This document shows, in pieces, positions 21,987-30,863 of a DNA stretch of 64,000 bases. Every line of letters begins with the position of its first letter. Position 1 is the first letter of the stretch. The position numbers and the translations under genes are program-made. The stretch spans positions 124,001 through 188,000 of the forward strand of contig NC_026486.1 of assembly GCF_000328475.2 (NCBI RefSeq), given 5' to 3'. The notes below the pieces were generated by a model. It did not search any database, was not told the origin of the DNA, and worked only from the letters and a program-made list of their open reading frames with translations. Origin of the DNA: Mycosarcoma maydis (taxonomy: Eukaryota; Basidiomycota; Ustilaginomycetes; Ustilaginales).

Positions 21987-22250
21987 TTCGACAAGGGACT
22001 AACTACAAAGTCACGATTCGTGAATCACGAATCAAGGTTGGAAATCATGACTCGTGACTCGTGACTCCCTGTGAGTGTGTGGGTCTATCTGTATTTATGT
22101 ACATGTATCCTACATGAGCTTCTCCCCTTACATCGGCTCCTCATACAACAGACTCCCGACTCACCACTAACTGTGGCCACAACTGGCCAGATGCGTGAGT
22201 CTGTTCTCTTTTACCTCACGTTTCAGGTTCTCTCACTCACGACTGCAATA
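21987..22250 (+). repeat. Older copy of the 366-bp repeat, interrupted by motif insertions
   Basis: Shares CAAGGGACTAACTACAAAGT, TGTATTTATGTACAT, TCCTACATGAGCTTCT and TGTGGCCACAACTGGCCAG with the right arm at 24888-25253, in the same orientation and order. It is interrupted by arrays of ATTCGTGAATCACGA- and ACTCGTGACTCGTGA-type sequence that the arm lacks. Confidence 0.8.
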
Positions 22251-22288
22251 CGTTAGCCGGAGAGAAAGGAATTCGCACATCTGATCAA

Positions 22289-22395
22289 TTCGTGATTCTG
22301 GTCACGGCTGGTCAGATGTATGAGGTGCTAATCACGAATCACGAATCATGAATTTATAGAGATCAGCTCATGAGCGATACTACGGTGAGCTTATT
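22289..22395 (-). repeat. Short older copy of the repeat in opposite orientation
   Basis: GGTCACGGCTGGTCAGATGT, then GTATGAGG, TATAG and CAGCTCATGAGCGATACTAC follow the order of the left arm (23126-23491) with many substitutions. A block of AATCACGAATCACGAATCAT is inserted. With the copy at 21987-22250 it forms a second, decayed inverted pair. Confidence 0.6.
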
Positions 22396-22516
22396 TACGC
22401 GCAAACCAGGAGAAATCATGAATGTATGCGCTTTGTAAATTTCCTCGTCAACACAATTAAAGTATATATAAATCCCATATTTGAGTATATACATTACTAA
22501 CATTCGTGACTCGTGA

Positions 22517-22618
22517 CTGGCCGATGAGCTATTGAGAGGATGATCGTCCTCGGAACCTAGGAGCTACCTGCGAGGGGTGGTTCCTTAGGACGACTTTTTC
22601 CTTGTTTTATGACGTGAA
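22517..22618 (-). repeat. Foldback (MITE-like) element, copy C (short)
   Basis: Carries GGCCGATGAGCTATTGAGAG, ATCGTCCTCGGAACC and CCTTAGGACGACTTTTTCC in the same order as copy D. The middle is shortened, so the two inverted halves are close together. Confidence 0.7.
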
Positions 22619-23125
22619 TCACGAATGTAAATCATAAATCACGAATCATGAATATGTTGAACAAACTTTTTGTGACTTATCCTCAAACAAAATCATTACT
22701 TCTACATGGGACTGTGACTCACGATTCACGATTCGTGCTAAATTATGAATCACGAATATGTTAGCGAGAAGCCCATTCAGCTCACGTTCAAAAATTACGA
22801 ATCACAGAATACATCTGCCATCATTCGTAATTCGCCATGGGTAATCGTGAATCGTTAACCATGAGATGTTTTCTTGGCCAAAAAGATCGTTCAAACAGAC
22901 CAACGAGATCAACAGTAAACATCGACCATCCGTTCTTAGAATATCTGCGATTGGCGTTTAGTCTGATCGTCCACAGTCATGCAACCCCTTGCAGTCACCC
23001 AAACGGTACACACGAGTGACCGGACAGGAACGAGTAAGCTCGCGGAATGTCCGCAACCCTCTCAGTCACCGGACGGGTACGAGTAGGTGTCTCAGAACGC
23101 GAGAATTTACCCGTTCACAACATAG

Positions 23126-23491
23126 CGCTGGTAGCGAGAAGCCCAGAGTAGACTCACACAAGTCGCTGGACGACTGTTGGAATATGCCGTTGGCTACAGA
23201 CTCGCACCAAGCGGTAGAACCTGAAAGAGAACAGACTCACGCACCTGGCCAGTTGTGGCCACAGCTAGCCAGTTGTATGAGGAGCTGACGTATAGGAAGA
23301 AGCTCATGTAGGATACTCCAGTCAGCTCATGTACATAAATACAGAGGAAACGCTCACACTTTGTAGTTAGTCCCTTGTCCAAAACACACTATCCAAATAC
23401 ATTCCAAGCCATTCTCGACCACTACTCAGTCCCAACTCGCCTCTCTAAGGAAAGGGAGGGAGACTTCGATCATCTAGCGCCCGCTAAAGAT
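23126..23491. repeat. Left arm of a perfect 366-bp inverted repeat
   Basis: The reverse complement of this segment matches 24888-25253 at every base I compared, with equal length and no gaps. The arms are 1,396 bp apart. Beyond the arms similarity stops, except for a diverged island (about 22936-22966 against 25345-25378) that shares ATCAGACTAAACGCCAAT. Confidence 0.95.
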
Positions 23492-23689
23492 CCACCAAAA
23501 TCTCAATAGATCTTGGCAGCCTGCCACCTGCAATGCACCGACACCAAACACCAAACACCAATCACGAATCACGAATAATCCACGATTGATCCAGGTGTCT
23601 CGATCACCTTGCTCTACCCCGCCATCCTTCACCTGGTTGGACGTTCGATCCGAAGTTGTGGCGCGGATGAACTCGACGGTCGTGTCGAG

Positions 23690-24190
23690 GCTTGAAACAG
23701 TCACGAGGACTTGGAGACGTTGTGTCTCGAAACGGCGTGCCTCGAGCCCTTCTTGCTGGGATCGTCGGTGCTCGTCGGCTAATTCAGCCTCGGTACGTTC
23801 ACCAGCTCCCCTTCGTTCAAGGAGCCCCGTGTCATCGTCGTCATCGACCCCCCTTTGATCAGTAGGCCATCCGCGAGGCTTCGTACGTCAACATCTCCTG
23901 TGTCTCGTTTGTCGGCTCGGTCCCGCCTCTCAAATTCGTCGACGTTGCTATCACCAGCAACGCCCTTTGCCGTTACTCAGTGACTTTGTTGATCTTCTCT
24001 GAGGTTGCTCTTTCGCGCCGTCCTCCGCCTCAATCACGAATGGTGGTGACCTTTCTGGGATGCCCGGCATGTACTGTAATTCCACCGTGATTCAGGATTC
24101 GTGATTTTGAGGAAGTTGGTTGCTCGCTGATGGTGCCGCTGGCGTTCAGGCTGACGTTTCCCTTGCCGTTGAATGCCACTCATGACTCGT
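23690..24190 (+). pseudogene. Ribosomal protein S0 (uS2/RPSA) pseudogene fragment
   Basis: Translated pieces match the middle of cytosolic ribosomal protein S0. From 23792 one frame reads GTFT, then SFKEPRVIVVIDP. From 23866 another frame reads AIREASYVNI, then 12 residues, then KFVDVAI. The spacing fits the family if one base is lost between DP and AIREA and six bases are lost before SFKEP. An in-frame TAA at 23780-23782 replaces the Arg of the usual GRFTPGTFT motif. The fragment lacks introns where I can follow it and is interrupted downstream (about 24085-24105) by ATTCGTGATT-like sequence. It may be a processed or broken copy. The 5' and 3' limits are uncertain. Confidence 0.72.
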
Positions 24191-24564
24191 GACTCACGAC
24201 TATGCCTCCTCCGCGCAATCACGAATCGTGAATCTACCAAATCGTGAATAGCTGTCTCGCGCTTTTCACGCTTCGGGACTCATGTTTCCCAAGCTTTCCC
24301 CGCTTGTTCGTCTGAAAATTCATGATGCAGATTCACGATTCGTGATTCGTGATTAGCTCGCCAAGCACGAAGCACAGCTCATCGCCGTCTGAGATCGCAG
24401 CGATTTCTTCTCAACATCACAAACAATCAAACTCAATCATGAACTCCAACTCGCCTTTCTAGGGAAAGCGAGACTTCGACCATATACCGCTCGCTCCGAT
24501 TTTCGATTCGGAATTGCTAGGCTACAAATACATGCATTCATTCGTGATTATTGTTTTGCTCAAA

Positions 24565-24750
24565 TACCAGGTCTTGTGTCTTATGTGTGATCTCCTATGC
24601 GACTGGCCGACGAGCTAATGAGAGGATGGTCGTCCTCGGAACCACCCTAGGAGCCATCTGCGAGGGGAGGTTGCTGCGAGAAGCCATCTAGGTGCTGGTT
24701 GCCGGGGTTGCTCCGAGGACGACTTCTCCCTTTTTTACGATGTGATTGAC
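24565..24750 (-). repeat. Foldback (MITE-like) element, copy D
   Basis: Runs from ATACCAGGTCTTGTGTCTTA through GGTCGTCCTCGGAACCACC to GTTGCTCCGAGGACGACTTC. It is the inverse of copy B and has internal mirrored ends. It sits between the arms of the large inverted repeat. Confidence 0.8.
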
Positions 24751-24887
24751 TTGGACAGCTGTCGCTGTTAGCTTGCCGCAGTGTGCTTCAACGCCAACGA
24801 TCTCTCACGATTGGTTGTTTGGACTCAAGACATCGAACCCTCACAACTCGTGACTTTCTTTGCGATCGATATTTGGGTTTTAGGTGA

Positions 24888-25253
24888 ATCTTTAGCGGGC
24901 GCTAGATGATCGAAGTCTCCCTCCCTTTCCTTAGAGAGGCGAGTTGGGACTGAGTAGTGGTCGAGAATGGCTTGGAATGTATTTGGATAGTGTGTTTTGG
25001 ACAAGGGACTAACTACAAAGTGTGAGCGTTTCCTCTGTATTTATGTACATGAGCTGACTGGAGTATCCTACATGAGCTTCTTCCTATACGTCAGCTCCTC
25101 ATACAACTGGCTAGCTGTGGCCACAACTGGCCAGGTGCGTGAGTCTGTTCTCTTTCAGGTTCTACCGCTTGGTGCGAGTCTGTAGCCAACGGCATATTCC
25201 AACAGTCGTCCAGCGACTTGTGTGAGTCTACTCTGGGCTTCTCGCTACCAGCG
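24888..25253. repeat. Right arm of the perfect 366-bp inverted repeat
   Basis: Exact inverse of 23126-23491. It starts ATCTTTAGCGGGCGCTAG and ends CTTCTCGCTACCAGCG. Both arms contain the same short open frame of 62 codons, which I regard as non-coding. Confidence 0.95.
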
Positions 25254-25931
25254 TTGTGTCATTAACTGTCTGAACTCTGTCGAGCTACTATACTCCGGAC
25301 TTTACGCCCGGGGTTTAGGCCCGGGTTGAACGTGGATTGTAAGCGATCAGACTAAACGCCAATAGCAGATATTCTAACAATCGATGTCTCCTTTTCTATG
25401 TTCACTTGACGGTTGACTCTGTTTCACACCACCACATCAATCCGAAACATCAAGTCATGAGTCGCCTGTTTACACACTCTCCCGCCCCAACACCATAACT
25501 AGCGAGTGTCGCTCCCCTTCTGAATATCCAACTGTCGTTTCAGAGCGGCTATGTTGGCAGCACATAGCCTGAATGGTAGGTGACTTCAGTGGTCTTAGTC
25601 TGGAGGTCACCGAAACAAACGTACCCGGGCGGTTCTCCCGCTAGCGTGTAGAGAGCGAGGCCAACAAACTTGAAAGAACTGATTCACGATTCAGGCTTTG
25701 GGTTGGCTCCAAAAGGGGACGGATGCACTTTACACGTCTTAGAAGGAAATCATGGATTGTAGCTCATGTGGAGGTTCGTTGAGGGTGGAGCACAGGCCAC
25801 TACCTTCTTGACATGCAACTCACAGACTGACATCGTCCTGAGACCCGCACTTCGTCGAAGCTCCGTCTAGCTTGTGGCACCAAGAAATCACACGAACAAA
25901 AGCAATACAAATTGCTGATACCTACGAGAAG

Positions 25932-27599
25932 ATGGCGCTTGACAAGAGCCTCGAAGCGATCCTGCACAGCGAGTGCTCACATCTCGGAAGTCAATTCACG
26001 TCACGCAATGCGACGTGCGTGATAGCAAAGCCCAGTGGGCGCAGCCTGTTCGCTAAGGTGAGCAGCTCGGTCGAACAGACGATTGGGGAGGCGGAGAGCC
26101 TCAAAGCGCTGACATTAGCGCTGGGAACAGAAACCAATGAAGCGAGACTCACACCAGAAGTGCATTCGTCGGGGAAAACTGCCGACGGCCGAGCCTACCT
26201 GGTGACGGACTACTTGCAACTCAGGCCATCGATAGGTAGAGCAGGGCAGAAAAGGCTGGGAAAAAGGCTGGCCGAGATGCACAAGCGTGGTATCAACCGA
26301 GATGGTTGCTTTGGATTCGATGTAGCCACCTTCTGCGGAGTTACGGTGAGTCTCTTGCTGTCCTCTCTCATTAACCCGGCCGACTCGATTTATATGTGAC
26401 TGACGCAGTGTTGAGGTGATACGTGTCCCCTGAATTAGCGGCAGGACAATAGCTGGAACACCTCGTGGCCTAAGTTCTGGGAAGATCAAAGAATTGGTGA
26501 CCTTGTCAATCGAATTTTTGCCGAGCAAGGCGATTCCGAGCTGAAAGATCTGGAGACACAGATGCGAGACAAGTAAGTGTACAATGGTTTGTACCCTCAG
26601 TTCGAAACTTGGTGCTGACGGGTCGATTTCGAAATGTTTGTCTCGCTGATAGGGTGTATCCTGTACTTTTGGCACCGCTCGAGGGGAAGGTCAAGCCGAG
26701 CATCCTGCATGGCGACCTGTGGTAAGAAAATTGTGACAATGTAGCTGGCCCATCGATGCTGCGGATAAGTCCTAACCGATCATTACACTTGCACCGGATA
26801 GGTCTGGCAATGCAGGTACAGTCGTTGACTCTGGTGAGCCGGCTCTCTTCGAGTAAGTCCTTGGCTCGTAGCAAGATCTGAAGTTCAGCAACGATACCTG
26901 CCTTCGCTGACTTTGTTGTGTTCTCTGCTGCAGTCCGTAAGCTTTGTTCGCTTGACTTTTATTTTTGCAGCTTGACTCACAGGCTTAGTTCTGCTGACCT
27001 GCTGTCCCTTGTCCCGCATATCAGTTCGAGCTACTACGGCCACAACGAAGCAGAGTAAGCATCGCTCTCCCGATCTAGACGACCGCATCTGCGTGTCGAC
27101 AAATCAGCTCACGTTCTTCTGCATCGACAACAGACTCGGGATCATGAACATGTTCGGTGGCTTCACACAAGACTTCTTCGAAGCTTATCACGAGGTAATT
27201 CCGCGGACGGAACCGTATTACAAAGAAAGACTCCGCCTCTATGAGCTCTACCACCAGTAAGTTACTATTTATCTGATCATCAGAACATGCAAGCCACTGA
27301 TGATGCTCACGCACACATTTTGCCCTGACTTACACATTCGGCATAACTTAACGTTACATATGCTTGGTACTCAGTCTGAACCGTGAGTTAGCTCTTCATC
27401 ACTCGTTCTGCAAGAGTTTGACGGCTCAACCATGGAGCACGAAGACACATAGCGTTCTGACAAATTCTTCTCTTGGACTCGCATGCTGTAATTGTCTGTT
27501 CCAGATTTGCTCATGTTCAAAGGGGGTTACAGATCCGGAGCCATCTCGATCATGCGCTCGCTAATCAAATTTTGCGCTAACGTCGACAATGCAGAGTAA
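25932..27599 (+). CDS. FN3K: Fructosamine/ketosamine-3-kinase (FN3K family)
   Basis: FN3K phosphorylates sugars attached to protein amines so that the adduct falls off (deglycation). Proposed exons: 25932-26345, 26439-26572, 26653-26721, 26802-26852, 26934-26936, 27025-27054, 27134-27256, 27375-27382 and 27505-27599. They total 927 nt, giving 308 residues, almost exactly the usual family length. Motifs: ATP-binding Lys in SLFAKV, GEAESLKAL, the catalytic ILHGDLWSGNAG across the exon 3/4 junction, the metal-binding FDP-SSYYGHNEAE segment built from exons 4 to 7, and LGIMNMFGGF. All introns have GT-AG ends, mostly GTAAG or GTGAG donors. Two exons are only 3 and 8 nt long. ATG 25932 is the first in frame. 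The exons are inferred from conservation and consensus; cDNA has not been seen. Confidence 0.88.
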
Positions 27600-27639
27600 G
27601 CTAAATTAATACTCGCCGACGCCACCTTGCCAACGCCTT

Positions 27640-29355
27640 TCAAGCGAAACCGAAGCCCTCGCCACCTTCGTTCATGGCAAGCAAGAGTGAAGATCGTAGC
27701 TTTTCATACGATTCATACTGGGGCAGGTCGAGCTGATTGAAGCATGTATGCGCTGCTGGCAATCGATCGGCTCCGTAGGCCTTGTGAATGTTGAACCTTT
27801 GTGTGCCCTGTACACCTTGGAGGTGTGCGAAGCCTTCCAATGGCACTTTGCTCGTTCCCGTGATGAACTGCAGGAGCTTAGCTTTCTCGGTCTGATCGAA
27901 CGATCGAACGGCACGCCACCACCACTGAACGACGGCGTCACCAGAGCTGTAGCCGTGCAACTCTGTGTTATTCTTCCAAGCATCAACGTCGATGTCGGGC
28001 AGACCCGAGATGAGAAGTTCTAGCTCCTGCTCAGAAAAGATGCGGATGAGGTCGGAGGGAATAATCTCGTTAAAGCCACCAAGGAAGGCATCGATCTGGG
28101 ATTTGATCGACTTGGTAAGCCTCTGCTCGGTGACAAGGCGCACATACTCTTGCTTGTTGGCCTCGGTGACTGAGATGCTCGTTCCATTCGGCTTGAGGTC
28201 GACAACCTTGGTCTCACCGAACTCTTCGTCATCGACGCTGAAGGTGAGATCGAGGATGTCTGTGATATCGTTACTGAGCATCCATTCGAGACTCTTGAAG
28301 TACTCCGGGTCAATCGACTCCAAATCTCGGTAGTCGACAGGTTTGCCGAGGATATGCTTGTAGAAGCTACGGGTAAAGTAAGCGTCGAGCAGTCGGCCGT
28401 CGTAGATGGCCTTGCCAATGATACGTCCAACGAATTTGAAGAAAGAGAGATGGTCCGGGTTGACATAGGACATGCGATTCGGCTGGTACGTGGTACGATC
28501 CGCAGCACATGGCTGGAAGAGCGCATAGTCTGGGTTGAACATAGCTCTAGCTAGGACCTGGAACCACTCCCTGGTGACACCACCTGCGTCGATGCCTTCC
28601 TCGTTGGTGAAGCGAACATTGAGCTTGCCGTGTTTGACTTCTGGGCCGGTTTTCCTGGAAAAGTAGCGGAAACTGTCCTCAAAGACGGAATTTCTGCGCA
28701 CAGATAGGGAGAGCGGCGTGTAATGATCACGTCGGCCCTTGTGAAGCTGCTGCGTAAAATAGTTCTTCTTGTTGTCGAAATCGAGCACCTTTGGGTTGCG
28801 GACCAGCAAAGCGAAGGATCCTGACATGAGCGAAGGGTTCTGCCGTACCATGATGTTGAGGATTTTGCGATGCTTTTCTGTGAAAGCGAAAAAGTTGTCC
28901 TCCATGGCTGTCCGTGGCGACTTGGGTCCTCCCTGAGTGGAAGAACGGCTATGTGGTGGTCGAACGTCGCCGGCAGTGCTAGAGGTTTCTGGATCTGTGG
29001 TGGCCACATTTTGAGAGATGACCATCATGCTCTCGATCAAGGGCAGAAGGATCTGAGCTGCGCCAGGGTCATTCTTCATACGCGACAGCACTTCACTGAG
29101 TTTGGACCATAAGACGTCAAATTCAAACGACTCGTAGATCTTGGCCAGTGCAGCTTCGCTCTGGTCGAAATCCTTCTTTCGCGACTCTGATTTGGGCCGC
29201 CGCGATACCGGAAGATGTGCATCAAGGGGACCGCCTATGAGCGAAGTGAGCGTGTCATAGCCGTCTGATCCATGCAATTCTGCTCCCACCGGAATGCCTG
29301 CGTGGTTGATAGCGATGAACCCGCTGAGAGGTAGGCTGCCGGATGGCTCTGGCAT
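27640..29355 (-). CDS. Stand-alone HECT E3 ubiquitin ligase, Tom1/HUWE1 type C-terminal part
   Basis: This 571-residue protein consists mainly of a complete HECT domain of the Tom1/HUWE1 class. The domain begins near residue 190 (KNYFTQQLHKGRRD) and contains GIDAGGVTREWF, FFKFVGRIIGKAIYDGRLLD, the N-lobe/C-lobe hinge region, ELELLISGLPDID, and the catalytic Cys at about 538 in HTCFNQLDLP, followed by the ending GEGFGFA. Tom1 and HUWE1 are normally above 3,000 residues, so the large N-terminal part is missing here. There is no room for it: the E2 gene begins about 740 bp upstream. A good 3' splice site (branch-like CTGAT, pyrimidines, TTGCAG) ends two bases before the ATG, so a 5' exon may exist. 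The catalytic parts look intact. Confidence 0.85.
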   Translation of the reverse strand: MPEPSGSLPLSGFIAINHAGIPVGAELHGSDGYDTLTSLIGGPLDAHLPVSRRPKSESRKKDFDQSEAALAKIYESFEFDVLWSKLSEVLSRMKNDPGAAQILLPLIESMMVISQNVATTDPETSSTAGDVRPPHSRSSTQGGPKSPRTAMEDNFFAFTEKHRKILNIMVRQNPSLMSGSFALLVRNPKVLDFDNKKNYFTQQLHKGRRDHYTPLSLSVRRNSVFEDSFRYFSRKTGPEVKHGKLNVRFTNEEGIDAGGVTREWFQVLARAMFNPDYALFQPCAADRTTYQPNRMSYVNPDHLSFFKFVGRIIGKAIYDGRLLDAYFTRSFYKHILGKPVDYRDLESIDPEYFKSLEWMLSNDITDILDLTFSVDDEEFGETKVVDLKPNGTSISVTEANKQEYVRLVTEQRLTKSIKSQIDAFLGGFNEIIPSDLIRIFSEQELELLISGLPDIDVDAWKNNTELHGYSSGDAVVQWWWRAVRSFDQTEKAKLLQFITGTSKVPLEGFAHLQGVQGTQRFNIHKAYGADRLPAAHTCFNQLDLPQYESYEKLRSSLLLAMNEGGEGFGFA

Positions 29356-30094
29356 TGCTGCAAGGAGGTGGAATCAGCTTGTGGTATTTGCGGAAAAGTC
29401 CAGCAGTCGATGATTGAGTTTATTAGACTACTGCGTCTCGAAAGACAGTTGAAGAGAGCGCCTCTAGGGGGAGCAACGTTCCAGAAAGAAGCGGAGGTGC
29501 CTCTGGGAAAGCCAATGCTCTCCTACTACTAACGACGAGTATCGACGGTAGCAGCCGCTGTGGGAAAGTGTCGACTGGAAGACAATGGCTTGGGTGTGAT
29601 GTATGAGCAAGATGTCGGAACAATGCTGAAACCAGTGGATTGACGGAGTGTTATGATGATGGCTGTTAGTAAGAATCAGAGATGGGTGTGTGCTTTGTCT
29701 AACGAACTCTTCTCCCAAAAAGTGGAGCGGAATATCAGCAAACTCGAATCGTTAATCGTGAATCGTGAATCGTGAATCGTGAATCTCACTTCGATACGGA
29801 AGCCCGATTCACGAATGGAACCAACAAGCTCAGTGACGGGTCTCCACTTCGAAATTTCAGATTCAGCTTTCACCAGGAGCAACACACTACACTGTGAATC
29901 ATTTCGTGAATGAGATAGCGCCTGGCATACACTGACTCGAGAAAGGCTCAGTCAAGTTGCTCCCCACAAAAGCTCATCAATCCAACATTACTCCATCAGG
30001 TTCGTGGCTCCCTCCCTTTTCGAGCCAATCACTACATAGCCGTGGTCGAAGCGCTCAAGCAAGGTGCCCGGTGCTCCGTGTAACGGTCGCAGAG
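29356..30094. promoter_or_regulatory. Divergent region between HECT ligase and E2 genes
   Basis: These 739 bp separate the two start codons. They include four head-to-tail AATCGTG units at 29746-29786. A possible non-coding 5' exon of the ligase gene could lie here, but I cannot place it. Confidence 0.45.
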
Positions 30095-30728
30095 ATGAGG
30101 ATCGCCACAAAGCGTTTGCAGAAAGAGCTGTAAGTCTTCTATCAGCGATGTACAGTGTTGGCACAGTAACAAACACTGAGTCGGTGTAGTATGTTTCTAT
30201 CCGACAACAACTACCAGCTCGGAGATCAAAGTCAAAGGTGCACCAGAAGGATGTGAGGTCATCAAGGCAGATGACCTGCAAGAATGGCAGTTCTCCATAC
30301 AAGTGCTGGGTAACAGTCTCTATCAAGACCAAAAGTTTGGCCTCCGTTTCCGCTTTTCCGACTCATATCCGATGGAGAGCCCCGAAGTCGTCTTCATGGT
30401 TACAGATGGATTTCAGGCTCCTGTGGTAAGTCGATGCTCCTTACCTTATTCGCTTTCTCATCTATGCAGCCGGTTGACTGGACTAAATCTTCCATTTGGC
30501 ATCCGCGAACAGCATCCACATGTCTACAGTAACGGCCATATTTGCGCTTCCATCTTGGGCAACGAATGGTCACCCGTACTCACCATCAGCTCAGTGCTGC
30601 TCACATTGCAGAGTATGCTTGCTAGCTGCAAGCAGCTACAAAGGCCACCAGACAACGATGCCTACGTCAAACGCGCGCCTATTTCACCCAAAGACAGCCG
30701 ATTCGTGTACGACGACGACACGGTTTAA
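30095..30728 (+). CDS. UBE2W: Ubiquitin-conjugating enzyme E2, UBE2W type
   Basis: UBE2W-type E2s attach ubiquitin to the alpha-amino group of flexible N-termini. Proposed exons are 30095-30129, 30218-30425 and 30513-30728, total 459 nt, giving 152 residues. This matches the usual E2W length (about 150). The donors are GTAAGT and GTAAGT and the acceptors ACCAG and AACAG. The N-terminal helix is MRIATKRLQKEL. The active-site block reads HPHVYSNGHICASIL, with catalytic Cys at about 92. The HPH in place of the usual HPN is a mark of this subfamily. The Cys is followed by WSPVLTISSVLL, and the C-terminus RPPDNDAYVK...YDDDTV matches the UBE2W tail. It lies head to head with the HECT ligase gene. 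Confidence 0.92.
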
Positions 30729-30863
30729 GCAACGACTCGGCACGCTTCTCGCAACGGAGGCGAACAATCGAGAATTTCTTGGTTGATAATTCGAATACTT
30801 CTTGTGCAATGACTTTCTCGAATGGTAACAAACTGTGATGATAGACTTTGAAGCTGTTAACTG

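Larger units (their letters stand above)
18767..25931. other. Gene-poor repeat island
   Basis: No intact gene is seen in 7.2 kb. The island holds a decayed non-LTR element, foldback elements, a large inverted repeat with two older partial copies, a ribosomal-protein pseudogene fragment and many ATTCGTGATT motifs; each is listed separately. The stretch 25254-25931 contains a GC-rich spacer near 25300-25325 and the likely leader of the fructosamine kinase gene. Confidence 0.7.

Noticed and set aside
23194..23382. Identical 62-codon frames in both arms of the inverted repeat
   Set aside because: Identity of the two frames only reflects the perfect repeat. The frame starts with a non-ATG codon, and the older copies break it.
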